Below, one piece after another: positions 33,572 to 43,602 of a DNA stretch of 64,000 nucleotides. Where the stretch lies: NCBI GenBank assembly GCA_936440205.1, contig OW387141.1, positions 45,021,307 to 45,085,306 of the forward strand, read 5' to 3'. Numbering within the stretch: position 1 is the stretch's first letter; each line of letters starts with the position of its first letter. The position numbers and the translations under genes were made by a program. Source of the stretch: Lepidonotus clava (Eukaryota; Annelida; Polychaeta; Phyllodocida; Polynoidae). The notes below the pieces were generated by a model, which was given only the letters and a program-made list of their open reading frames with translations, was not told the DNA's origin and did not search any database.

Positions 33572-36500
33572 GCGCGGGGCCCCCTTCGGGCGCGGCGAGA
33601 GAAGTAATAGGCATTGGAGAATGTGGACTTTATGTGGCCGGAACGGTGGGAAAGAGTGTCGTCCGTTTCTTGGTTGATACCGGATCTATGATCAGTCTGT
33701 TGTCGGAACGTCTCTGGAGAGAGTGGGGACGAAAATGGGAAGACCTGGATGGATATGAAGGACGTCTCTGCTCGGTGGATGGTAGCCCGTTGCGGTGCTA
33801 CGGATGCACGAACTTGCCAGTAAGGTTGGGAACGCGCGTGTTGCAGTGGACATTCATGGTGGCAGACATCGGTAGAGATGAAGGGATCCTGGGAAACGAC
33901 TTCGCGGTGAAATACCGGCTAACAGTTAAGCCCCACGCGAGTGCTGTCTTCCTGCCCGCCGAAGGGGAGGGAGAGGGGGAACGAATCCCGGGAGTAGAAC
34001 GAAGAACGGATGGGGTTCGGGCAGTCACCGTCGGAGGACAGGTCGTGAGAATCGAGGGAACGACGGAAATACCCCCGCTCCAGGTGACCCGAGTAGCAGT
34101 AGTGACAAGAGTGGACATAGGACAGAGTGGACAGCTGGCTGTCATCACCGGCGCTGGATTACCCATGGGACTGGAAGTGATCCCAGGAACGGTGACGTTG
34201 GGAGAAGAAAATAAAGTTTGGGTGGCCAACCGAGGGACCGAGAGCGCGAAATTGGAAACCGGCGGGGTACTCGGAGAAGCCACCTTCGTACAGGAAGTAC
34301 GAGGTATAGGAAGTGATGTAAAAGAACCCCCTGGAGCGCTCGTCGAAATGATAGAGGAGGCTAAGAAAGGCCTAACCACGGAGGAAGGCGGAGAGTTGGA
34401 GAAAGCCATCATGGCCCGGGAACAAATGTTTGCGACCTCGAAACATGAGTTAGGACGGACAGATTTAGTACAACATCGAATTAAAACGGGGGATCAGATG
34501 CCGATCAAACAAAGGGTCAGACGGTATCCAGCCACCAGGAGAGAAGAGGAACGAGCACTGGTGGAGGATATGTTAAATCTAGGAATCATTCAGGAGAGCG
34601 GAAGCGCGTGGAGCAGCCCGACCGTCCTAGTGAAAAAGAAGGATGGAGGAACGAGGTTCTGTATCGACTACCGAAAACTGAACCAGGCTACAAAAGTGGA
34701 CGCCTATCCGCTTCCACGGATAGAGGACAGCCTCAACACCCTGGGCGGGAGCCTATTTTTCTGCAGTCTGGATCTCGCAAGCGGATATTGGCAGGTGGAG
34801 ATGGCACCCGAGGACCGAGAGAAGACGGCCTTCGTGACTCAAGGAGGATTGTATGAGTTCAAAGTGATGCCATTCGGGCTAGTGAACGCCCCGGCCACCT
34901 TCGAGAGACTGATGGAAAGAATCCTCAGAGGAATCGTGTGGGAGGAGTGTCTGGTATACCTGGATGACATATTGGTCTTCGGGCCAACGTTTGAAGTGAC
35001 TCTGGAAAGATTGGTACGGGTTCTGGACCGATTGAACGCTGCAGGACTGAAGTTGAAGGCGCGAAAATGCAGGTTGTTCCGGAAGAAGATTCCGTTCTTG
35101 GGACACGTTGTCTCATTCAATGGGATCGAACCCGACCCCGAAAAGTGTCGGCAAGTAACTGAGTGGCCGGTCCCTCGGGATCTCCATGAGGTACGAGCCT
35201 TCGTGGGATTGTGTTCGTATTATAGAAGACATATAAACGGCTTCACGGAGTTGGCTGCCCCCTTGTATGAATTGGCGACGAAGGAGGAGCCGTTCGTGTG
35301 GAGCGCGAGGCGACAAGAGGCGTTTGATGCAATGAAGAGGGCGTTGATAGAGGCCCCGGTGTTGGGATTCCCGGAGGAAGACGGACAATGGTGGCTTGAC
35401 ACGGACGCCAGTGACGTGGGGACGGGAGCCGTGCTATCACAGGAGCAGAGAGGGGAGGAACGGGTAATAGCTTACACGAGCAAAACCCTGGAGTCAAACG
35501 AACGAAAGTATTGCACCACGCGGAAAGAACTGTTGGCGGTGGTGCGAGCTTTGAAACATTTTCGGTGCTACATCTATGGTCAACGTGTAATAGTCCGGAC
35601 GGATAATAGCGCGGTTAGTTGGCTGCAGAGAAGTAAGGAACCGATGGGGCAGGCTGCCCGGTGGATTGAGATTATCGACTCGCATGACGTGTCGTTCCAA
35701 CACCGACCGGGTAGGAAGCATGGGAACGCTGACGCGTTGTCCCGGTATCCGTGCAAACAGTGTGGGGAAGAGCACGAGAATACCGAGAAAGTGAGAGTGG
35801 TGACGCGGGCCCGGGGGTATGAGCCCGGATGGTCCCCGCAGGAGATGAGAGCAGCACAGAGGAGGGATCGAGATATAGGACCGATTGTCGCACGGATGGA
35901 AGAAGATGCGAACCGGCCAGGTTGGGAGGTCATATCTCCGGAATCCCGGGAAACAAAGATCCTATGGAGGCAATGGGAACGATTAAGCCTCAAGGATAGC
36001 GTGCTGCATCGGAAGTACTGGGAACTAGAAGGACATGGTTGGAGGAACCAGTTGGTCGTTCCCCGAGAGGAACGGGCCAAGTTGGTGAGGGAATACCATG
36101 GAGGCGCGGCAGGAGCGCACTTGGGAGTCGCCAGAACGACGGCCCTGTTGGAGCAAGGGTTTTACTGGCCGGGACTCCGGGAAGACATGCGAAAGGAATG
36201 TCGAGAATGTGATTGCGCGTTGCTGAAAAAAGGACGAGGGAGACGGGAGCCGCTACACCAATACATAGTGGGGGAGCCAATGGAACGGCTGGCCATGGAT
36301 GTTTCGGGCCCGTACCCAGTCACCAAACGAGGAAACAAGTACTGCCTGATGGTGGGATGCTATTTCACCAAGTGGTTGGAGTGTTTCCCGATCCCGGATC
36401 AAAAGGCAACGACAGTGGCGGACAAACTGGTTGAAGAAGTAGTGGCACGGTACGGCGCGTTTCGAGAACTACACTCGGATCAGGGCACGAATTTCGAATC

Positions 36501-37182
36501 CGAGGTGGTGGCTCAGGTCTGTGCACTATTCGGAATACACAAAACGAGAACGACGCCGTACCACCCCAGGAGTGACGGATACATAGAACGAAGTTTCCGC
36601 ACTTTGGGGTGCTGTCTGAAAGCTAGCTGCCGAGCAACAGGCCGGGAATGGGATGAGATGGTCCCACTCGTGATGATGAGTTATAGAGCAACGCCGCAAG
36701 CCAGCACGGGAGTGACACCGAACATGATGATGCTGGGCCGACAGACCATGATGCCACGACAAGCGATTTATGGGAGACCTCTAGGACAGGAGGAGGAACC
36801 CCGACGGGTAGGCGACTACGTGGAAAGCCTGGAGAGAAGGCTAGTCGCGGCCTATCGGGAGGCCCGGGCAGGGCTGAAACGAGCCGCCATTCATCAGAAG
36901 CACGAGTACGATGGAAAGGTGACTGGGCGGGAATACCACGCCGGAGAACTGGTCTGGGTGCACGATACGGTGGTGGATAGGGACAAGGGAACGAAGTTGC
37001 GATTTCCATGGATAGGCCCTGCACTGATCGTCAAGGTGCTTGACCGAGGACGGGTGGTAGTACGGAAGAAACGAGGGAAACCGGGGGGGGTGGTCCATGT
37101 GGACCGCCTGGAACCCTACCGAGGACACGCTGCGCCAGCCTGGATGGTAGCTGACCAGCAAGGATACGAGGCTGCACAGTAA
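33490..37182 (+). CDS. pol: Ty3/gypsy pol (protease, RT, RNase H, integrase)
   Basis: One frame of 1230 codons with the family's domains in order. Aspartic protease: LVDTGS at 61-66. Reverse transcriptase: DYRKLN (393-398), the LDLASGYWQ block (428-436), PFGLVNAPATF (461-471) and the YLDD active site (490-493). RNase H: TDASDVGTGAVLSQ from 638, with TDNSA near 704. Integrase: an HHCC zinc module (H870, H877, C904, C909 region), then D937, D997 and E1033, the last pair 35 residues apart as in DDE(35) integrases. A GPY/F-type end (FPWIGPALIVKVL) follows. No chromodomain is evident. The ATG at 33490 may not be used if the protein is made by frameshifting from gag. It looks whole. Confidence 0.93.
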   Translation: MSSVSPEGPFRERVFSASGKRTVAVAVSAGPPSGAAREVIGIGECGLYVAGTVGKSVVRFLVDTGSMISLLSERLWREWGRKWEDLDGYEGRLCSVDGSPLRCYGCTNLPVRLGTRVLQWTFMVADIGRDEGILGNDFAVKYRLTVKPHASAVFLPAEGEGEGERIPGVERRTDGVRAVTVGGQVVRIEGTTEIPPLQVTRVAVVTRVDIGQSGQLAVITGAGLPMGLEVIPGTVTLGEENKVWVANRGTESAKLETGGVLGEATFVQEVRGIGSDVKEPPGALVEMIEEAKKGLTTEEGGELEKAIMAREQMFATSKHELGRTDLVQHRIKTGDQMPIKQRVRRYPATRREEERALVEDMLNLGIIQESGSAWSSPTVLVKKKDGGTRFCIDYRKLNQATKVDAYPLPRIEDSLNTLGGSLFFCSLDLASGYWQVEMAPEDREKTAFVTQGGLYEFKVMPFGLVNAPATFERLMERILRGIVWEECLVYLDDILVFGPTFEVTLERLVRVLDRLNAAGLKLKARKCRLFRKKIPFLGHVVSFNGIEPDPEKCRQVTEWPVPRDLHEVRAFVGLCSYYRRHINGFTELAAPLYELATKEEPFVWSARRQEAFDAMKRALIEAPVLGFPEEDGQWWLDTDASDVGTGAVLSQEQRGEERVIAYTSKTLESNERKYCTTRKELLAVVRALKHFRCYIYGQRVIVRTDNSAVSWLQRSKEPMGQAARWIEIIDSHDVSFQHRPGRKHGNADALSRYPCKQCGEEHENTEKVRVVTRARGYEPGWSPQEMRAAQRRDRDIGPIVARMEEDANRPGWEVISPESRETKILWRQWERLSLKDSVLHRKYWELEGHGWRNQLVVPREERAKLVREYHGGAAGAHLGVARTTALLEQGFYWPGLREDMRKECRECDCALLKKGRGRREPLHQYIVGEPMERLAMDVSGPYPVTKRGNKYCLMVGCYFTKWLECFPIPDQKATTVADKLVEEVVARYGAFRELHSDQGTNFESEVVAQVCALFGIHKTRTTPYHPRSDGYIERSFRTLGCCLKASCRATGREWDEMVPLVMMSYRATPQASTGVTPNMMMLGRQTMMPRQAIYGRPLGQEEEPRRVGDYVESLERRLVAAYREARAGLKRAAIHQKHEYDGKVTGREYHAGELVWVHDTVVDRDKGTKLRFPWIGPALIVKVLDRGRVVVRKKRGKPGGVVHVDRLEPYRGHAAPAWMVADQQGYEAAQ

Positions 37183-38330
37183 ATGCTTGGGGTGGGGCGC
37201 GCTAGGGCACGTACGGAAACGGGGCACCCCTTTTTGTGATGAAGTCGTTCTCGTGTCTTGATTCCGCAGGTGGAAGAGGACCAAGGGAACGACCAAACCG
37301 GCGCTACACAGAAAGGCTTTGGCCAAAAAGGACTGATCAACCTGGGGCCATTGAGTCGGGGCGGTGCGTTGACCACTACGGTAGGAGTGCAGGTCGTTAG
37401 GCTGTAGAGATTTGCTACCTAGCTGAAGATTGGTTCTCTTGCGGATGTAATATAGGTGGGAAATGCGGGGTTGGAACGAAAAACGGCGTTCGGGAGCCAC
37501 GACGGCCCGAATGCCTAAAGTAGTCCCACGGAGCCGCTTTCCGGTCAGTTCGGAGGAACCACAGCGTGGAAAAGATGGTTGGATTACAACGGAAGACAGA
37601 CCCGGCGGCAAGCTGGTGAAGACTTTTGAAGTAGTGCTGACTTGGTAACACCGCTTTACAGCGTCCAGGAGACCGGAGGAGAGCAGATGCGGCACTCTCG
37701 GGAACGCCGGAGGAACGAACGGACGGTTGTAAAAGGCGAGGCCTGAAACGAGGACGGGCTTTAAAGTAGGTTGTAAAAGGAGTAAAGATGACAAAGAGAA
37801 CGGGGCGGCGGCGAGAGGATGATAACGTCGAGCCCCTGTGTTCTCCGGGAAGTGTGCGGAAACAGGGCCAAGATGAAAAGGCAAAAGGAGGCGACGGAGG
37901 ATGAAAGGACCGAGGACGTCCGGCGGGGCAATAAAAGGCCTAAGAGAAAAAAAACGCGTAGACGAGCGAGAGGCCGCGAGGTAAACGGCAGGCGGGGCGG
38001 TGACCAGCGGCGGGCCCCGAGGACCGGAAATAATAGGGGGCGCCACCGTTGAAGTGGATGGTGAGCCTGACGCTAGGGGTCGCTAGTGTAGGCCACGCCC
38101 ACTTCCGCCTGCGGCGGCTATAAAAGGCAGAGCGCTCGCCGGAGCAGGTCATTCTGGTCAGCCGATCAGGATTCATCAAATCGCAGACGAGCAGACCAAG
38201 CTAGGAGAAGAAAAAAAAAGAAAGGCAGAGAAGTCAGACGAGCAGCATCACCACGAGGCAAAAACGGAGAAGGCTGACGGGACGAGCTTCAAGTTTGGAA
38301 CGAGGCCCGAAAGCCCGGAAAACGGACGCG
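37183..38330 (+). other. spacer between pol and the third gene
   Basis: About 1.15 kb with no sense frame longer than about 80 codons. A long minus-strand frame covers 36841-38046, but it overlaps the pol end in antisense, is Ser/Pro/Leu-rich and is best explained by GC composition. The last 240 bp contain the internal promoter. Confidence 0.6.
38091..38154 (+). promoter_or_regulatory. internal core promoter of the LTR element
   Basis: CCACGCCC (38093-38100, KLF/Sp1-like) is followed by ACTTCCGCC, then TATAAAAGG at 38119-38127 in a GC-rich setting, then an initiator-like TCATTC at 38149-38154. TATA start to initiator A is about 32 bp, the normal distance. The predicted leader of about 180 bases runs to the ATG at 38331. 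The motifs and spacing are seen; promoter activity is inferred. Confidence 0.6.
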
Positions 38331-40694
38331 ATGAGCGGACAGTGCTGGGAAGGACATTGTCGCGGAAAGGAATTTAAACACCTGGCCAAGCATATTCGAG
38401 GCCAGCACGATGGAGTACGGAAGCAGTATTACATGTGCCCGGTGTGTTCGAATCGAGCCTATTCGACGCACCAGGACTGGAGAAAGCACATGTGGGAATC
38501 ACACGAAGGAAACCTGCTGAGGGGGATGCCGAAACAGGACCCCCTTCTGAGGCTGGAGTATGCTGCGGCGTTCGCCTTGGATCCAAAAGGACGGCCGCCG
38601 TACACCAGTTTCGCTCCTGTGGATGAAACGGCGGCCCGGGTAGCCGATTTGGAACGGGACTACGCTGTGCGCCATCCGGAAGGATTCCTCCCCCCCGAGA
38701 AAGCGGTGGACAAGGAGGCACCGGAGAGGCCACGACGGAGGATTCGCGTGCCTTACTACCCGAGGGCATCGAGAGGGTCCGATGACAGCGACGCCGAGCA
38801 GCCGGAGCAGGTAGCAACCGAGGAAGAACCGGAGGCCGACGAGGCCGGCGAGGGAGTCCAAGCAGCCAAAGCAGCAGGGAAGGGACCCTTGGCCGGAGTA
38901 GCGGAACGGTCGACGCCCACGCGCCGTTCCCCTCGGAGGGCCGCGAAAGGAGTGCGGAAGGAAGTCACTGAGTCGCCGCGAAGCGCGAGCCGAGCCGTGA
39001 TCAACCCGAAACCACTCTTGACAGACAACCAAGTGGCTGGAATAGTACAAAGCCAAGTAAGGAAATTAAATGCCCAGGGAGAACCACGAGAACCGAGAGG
39101 GCGAGGACTCCCCGGCAGAGGACTCCCGGGCAAAGGAAGAGGAGGAAGATCCACACCCGCCCCGAAGCCAGGTTGCTCAGGGATACCACCGGGGGCTGAG
39201 GTGGTGGAATTAGTGAGCTCGTCCGACGACCAACGTCCAAAAGTTAAGGGAGAGGAAGAGGAGCCGCCAGCCTTCAAGAGACCCCCAGCGCAAGGATCTG
39301 CGGCGGAGGAGCCGTCCCGGAAGAAAAAGTGGAAAAAGGTCAAGAAAGTCCCGAGAGAATTGGAGGAGGGAACGAGTTCGGACCAGTCGGAATTGGGCCG
39401 GAGCATGTCAGTCCGAAGCGATCGGTCCCTGATTATCGCCGAGTCTAGTAGCGCGGGAGAGCTGGGACCATCGCAGCCCGAGACCTCGACAGGAGTGAAA
39501 CGGACCACGGGACTAGAACCACCTTGTAGCGACGCACAGTTTACTATGATGACAGTCCACAAGAAATCGGTTATTTACGAATCACGACACCCGAGGTACC
39601 CCGGATATTTAAAAGGAACAATGAACCGGGAGGGAGCGTTCAGGGGTTACCACGAGGCAAGATCCGACCGGGAACTGGAGGACAGCATTCGGGACGCGAA
39701 GGGAGGCCGGCTGGTGGAGAGAGAGGCGCTGTACCTGGGGAGGTTCCTCTACGAAATGGCCGAGAGGCAAGGACTCAAACCATCGGGCCGGGTGGAAAAA
39801 GTGAAGTATGTTCGACACGCGGCCAAGACCGAGGAAACAGCGTCGACGGCTTCAACGCAGCCGTTGTTCTCTACCCCTACCCCGACGAGAGCGGATTCAC
39901 CCCTAGAGAAGATGGTATGCAAGCAGCCAGTGGTACCGCCCCCGGGACTGAAGCGGATGAGGGACATTTTGGTGGCACCGGATACGCCGGAGACACGAGC
40001 GGCTGTGGACAATTTGACCCGGGCCAGTCTGGGAAGCTCGTTCTTTGGGTCGCAGGGATCGGAGGAGACCCCGGGACCGCCGTCACCCGAGCGGATGAGA
40101 TCGCCACCGGGACCGGGCACCCCACTTAAGGATGAGGACAAGGATGGACGAGCGCTACAACCACGAGTTATGATGCATAGACTAAAAATACCGGCTGCTC
40201 AATCCATGGACACCGAAGTAGAGGACTCAGAGGACATGGAGTTGGGGCAGGCCGAGACCAGAGGATACGAGCCGGATAGGCAAGAATTGGACGAGTCGGG
40301 AGCGGATTCAGTGTTCGGGTCCATAGGAATGGAGGTACCGACAGCAGGACCATCTGGAGAAACGCCGCGACTCAAGTTGTTACGAACGAAGGCCATTCAC
40401 CGAATCTTGCAGGGACACTTTCCGGTGACGGCACGAGCGATACGGGACTGGGACGCGGAGGAGGCAATCCAGGTGCAACTGGCGTGGCCCCCAAGGCAGG
40501 TGCGAGGGATGACGGCTAAGACGAGAGCGATGGCTTCGGCGTCTATGGCGTTCCTGATGGCACTGGAAACGGGCCGCGAGCCGGAGACATTCGACGAGGC
40601 AATGGCGCAGTTCCCGACGGCGGCGCTGGGGCCGTTTACCAGAGAGTTCCCGGGAGTCGACAGGCTAATTAACGAACACAACCGGACCGTCTAA
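38331..40694 (+). CDS. third open frame of the LTR element, zinc-finger protein
   Basis: The frame has 787 codons from the ATG at 38331; it is open 12 codons further upstream without an ATG. The N terminus holds two C2H2-type fingers: C5-x4-C10-x10-H21-x4-H26 and C36-x2-C39-x13-H53-x4-H58 (CPVCSNRAYST...). A long middle (about 100-450) is low-complexity, rich in Glu, Pro, Arg and Ser with basic KKKWKKVKK-like clusters, so probably nuclear and disordered. Two more ordered-looking parts follow: about 395-500 (HPRYPGYLKGTMNREGAF) and the last 110 residues (Ala-rich, helical). It has no signal peptide or membrane segment, so it is not an env. Nucleic-acid binding is inferred from the fingers. The source could be a captured host gene or an element-specific accessory gene. 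Confidence 0.75.
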   Translation: MSGQCWEGHCRGKEFKHLAKHIRGQHDGVRKQYYMCPVCSNRAYSTHQDWRKHMWESHEGNLLRGMPKQDPLLRLEYAAAFALDPKGRPPYTSFAPVDETAARVADLERDYAVRHPEGFLPPEKAVDKEAPERPRRRIRVPYYPRASRGSDDSDAEQPEQVATEEEPEADEAGEGVQAAKAAGKGPLAGVAERSTPTRRSPRRAAKGVRKEVTESPRSASRAVINPKPLLTDNQVAGIVQSQVRKLNAQGEPREPRGRGLPGRGLPGKGRGGRSTPAPKPGCSGIPPGAEVVELVSSSDDQRPKVKGEEEEPPAFKRPPAQGSAAEEPSRKKKWKKVKKVPRELEEGTSSDQSELGRSMSVRSDRSLIIAESSSAGELGPSQPETSTGVKRTTGLEPPCSDAQFTMMTVHKKSVIYESRHPRYPGYLKGTMNREGAFRGYHEARSDRELEDSIRDAKGGRLVEREALYLGRFLYEMAERQGLKPSGRVEKVKYVRHAAKTEETASTASTQPLFSTPTPTRADSPLEKMVCKQPVVPPPGLKRMRDILVAPDTPETRAAVDNLTRASLGSSFFGSQGSEETPGPPSPERMRSPPGPGTPLKDEDKDGRALQPRVMMHRLKIPAAQSMDTEVEDSEDMELGQAETRGYEPDRQELDESGADSVFGSIGMEVPTAGPSGETPRLKLLRTKAIHRILQGHFPVTARAIRDWDAEEAIQVQLAWPPRQVRGMTAKTRAMASASMAFLMALETGREPETFDEAMAQFPTAALGPFTREFPGVDRLINEHNRTV

Positions 40695-40859
40695 TTGGCT
40701 CAGACTCTAGTGTTGTATAAAAACGAAGACCAATTGGACGACTTGTTAAAAGCGACGACGGAGGTAGAAAAGCAGAGCAAACTGGTGGACCCACTTCTCG
40801 AGCTCCGAGCTAGGGAAGAGAGGTTGCTGCCACCGACCCGACGTCAGGAAGAAGGATGA

Positions 40860-43588
40860 AAGGCCTCGAAGAAGGAGAGAACGGTGGATGCTGCTTAGGG
40901 TCCTGTACGGAAGATAGCGCGACGGAACCAGAAGCGGAAAATGGCGCGTCGCGAGTCGGGTGGGGAGGGATTACGGGGCGTTGGCTCCTCACCCATAGTG
41001 TCAAACCCCCAGGGAGAGGACCGGGCCGAGGCGGAGGTACCTGAGCCGCACAGGAGTCCGAAGCCCGGATAAAAACTCTCCTGGAGACCGCTGGACGGGC
41101 CCGAAACTTTGCTTTAAAACATCGGGAACGGACTGGCGGGCTCGAATATTCTCATCTTAAGTATTCCTACTAAAAATGAATTAGGTAGTTTCTTTATGGG
41201 AATCTTCTTCTTGCGGAAATGAACGAAACCGCATGTGTTAGGAGGTGTTGAGCGTAATCAGCGAGCTGAAAGGTCCATGACTGGAACGAACTTACCAAGC
41301 CTGCGGGGCGAATACGGAACGGGAGGAGGCGCTAGGAGGAAAAACAAGTGTGTAGCTGTTCCACTTCTTCCCAGAAGCCCGCTGCGTTGGTTGGGACCGA
41401 GCAAGTTGAGCAGGACCGTCCGGTCGCGGAAATTGGATAGATAGCGGACCGGGCGGCCCAGGGAACGAGAGAACAAAAAGGATAGTGACGGAACGTCGAA
41501 GCGAGAACAAAACAAGGAGGTAGAATCGAGGAAAGGAAATCAGAATGAGCGAACAGTGTTGTGTAATGTTCGAGTCGGCGGTCGTGCCGGGGTAAATAAG
41601 GTACCGGTGGGCCGGCGACTCGCCGCTGGAGGAAAGGCTGGCGCGGGCCAAGACTGAAACCCTTCTCCCGTGCTGCCTTGAGGGATCTGGAGGCGAGTGA
41701 AGAACGACCTCTGTCCTCTAGCGGCACCTAAAAACGAACTTTCCACGGCTCGTCTGGACTTCTTCGGGCTTCGACCATCTTGATCTTGGATGGATCACTC
41801 AGAATGTTGAACCGGATGGGCCTGGATTTATTGTACCATCATCTTCTGAGTTTCCTTGTCTTCAGCCTCTTACTGCATACGGAGAGCGGTAAAAGTGAAA
41901 TTTCTCCACCTGAATGCTGGTTTTGTCGTGCCAGGATTGATGCAGCGAGTCGTGAAAGGACCGCGGTGAATTGTAGATGTCTCCCGGAGGACCGGGGGGC
42001 GAGCAGGGACAGTAGCTGAAAGGCCCCTCGCTCGTGCCCCACCGAAACGATATATAATAGGACGAAATTAATAGACTTACTAAATCATATGTTAATATCT
42101 TACCTGCAGTAACGACAGTGACTGCTTCCATATCGTACTTCCTGATATCTTCTTCCCGAGGAACGGAACAAAATAGTCTTTGAAACACATAGGGAGGTGG
42201 TGCTGGGAACGTCGGCCTCGGATGCCTCGATAGACGCCTCAAGAGGTCTGCAAAGAACGACGAGAAGTGATCCTTCATCTCTGACTTGGAGTTCGACATC
42301 GGATGAGTTCTTCTCTATATACGCTATTTCAAGGCCGACTGAGATGGGCCCGTTCCGGATCTCAAAAGTTGACGTCGGGTGCAGATCCCGGTTGATGTTG
42401 TCCATCTTCACTTTCTACAACTTCTTCCTCTCCTTCTCACCAATATCTTCAACTTACCTACTTCGAACTGCCGTACCTAGGAGCAGCCCGGAATGGCTCG
42501 AAGCTGTTGTCTCGGCGTTCGTCATAGGCATAGTGGCTTCATGCAAAGTGACATGGCACCGATGAAGACTGTGGCCTTACTCCAGAATCAAACCAGACCA
42601 GATCTTAAACTTACCTCTATTACGAACTATTTGTTGGTATTACAGTCTCACGAAAATCGTCTAAAAGCATGGTCCTTCGGGAGGACGAAGAGAAAAACTT
42701 AGTAAGCAGAGCGAGGCCCGAGAGCCTAGGAGACGAACGAGGGCCCGAGTGCCCGGAGCAGGAATCCTCTTCTTAAGGAAACCATCTCATCAGTAGAACG
42801 AAGGAGCCTCCCTCTCGCCCCAAAAAGGATTGTCTTCCTGCCGTTGCTTACGGGGGGGGGGGGAGGGATGAGAGGCGCCGGCTCCTGTCATCAAAAGAAA
42901 CCTCAGCAAAAGAAAATTATCTTCTTAGTCGGGTCTCCGTTCCGGTTGTTGTCATGCCACTTGGGCCCGGAACGGTGACGGAAATACCTTATCTAGTTAT
43001 GTTGGACTCTCTCTCTCCGACATCTCCTTCTGAAAAAACGAAGGGAACGGGGGCATTGCGGGTCACGACCGACCCATGGCCCCGGGCAGGAGGACCACGA
43101 CCGGTCCCTCTGTCCTAACGAGGGTAAGGGCGAGGAAACGCGCCGAGGGGCTAAGTACATAGAGCCCAGAGGAAAGGAACGGGGGCGGCGGGGTCACGAC
43201 CGATCCCCAGTCCCGGGTGGGAGAGCCACGACCGGCTCGCTCATCCTAAAGAAAAAGAAGTGCAGAACGGGTCCTAATAGACCCAGGATAAGAACTATGA
43301 CGAAGATAAAAAGAGACTGGGAGAAATGAAACAAATTATATGAACTTTCACTAAGAAGAGAGAGAAAAACGAAGAACGAAGAAAGAAGAAAGAAGAGAAA
43401 TAACAATTAGCCGGATAGGCCCCGGGGGCCCTCCGAAGTAGACCGGAGAGGACAGAGGGTGACACCTCCTCCTCTACCGATAAGGAGCGTAGGATTGAAA
43501 TGTTTCTGGTTCTAGAGTATGTTCTGTTGTCGTTGCTGTATGAACTGCTTTGAAAATCTTTGTAAGACGTGTTTTCCCACCTTTCAAG
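40860..43588 (+). other. 3' part of the LTR element without a long gene
   Basis: No sense frame here is long enough to call. Near 41808-41880 a short frame begins with a hydrophobic stretch, and another hydrophobic stretch lies near 42490-42540; separately they are too weak to name an env and I do not connect them. 43035-43250 holds two related units of about 75 bp (GGTCACGACCGA.CC ... CCACGACCGG). A 12-base G run is at 42852-42863. Confidence 0.5.
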
Positions 43589-43602
43589 AAGGTGCGGGAG
43601 GG
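43588..43602 (+). promoter_or_regulatory. polypurine tract
   Basis: AAGAAGGTGCGGGAGGG runs directly into the 3' LTR at 43603, the position where plus-strand DNA synthesis is primed. It is only moderately purine-pure. Confidence 0.6.

Noticed and set aside
36841-38046. 401-codon open frame on the minus strand of the LTR element
   Set aside because: It lies antisense to the end of pol and a GC-rich spacer, has Ser/Pro/Leu-rich content typical of reversed GC-rich coding sequence, and no domain. Other antisense frames over gag, pol and the third gene behave the same way.
38756-39562. 268-codon minus-strand frame opposite the third gene
   Set aside because: Mirror of a low-complexity Glu/Pro/Arg-rich coding stretch. 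The sense frame has zinc-finger motifs and a promoter; the antisense one has neither.
41780-42565. Possible env in the 3' part of the LTR element
   Set aside because: Only separate short frames with hydrophobic stretches are present. They lie in different frames and carry no recognisable env motif, so no env is called.
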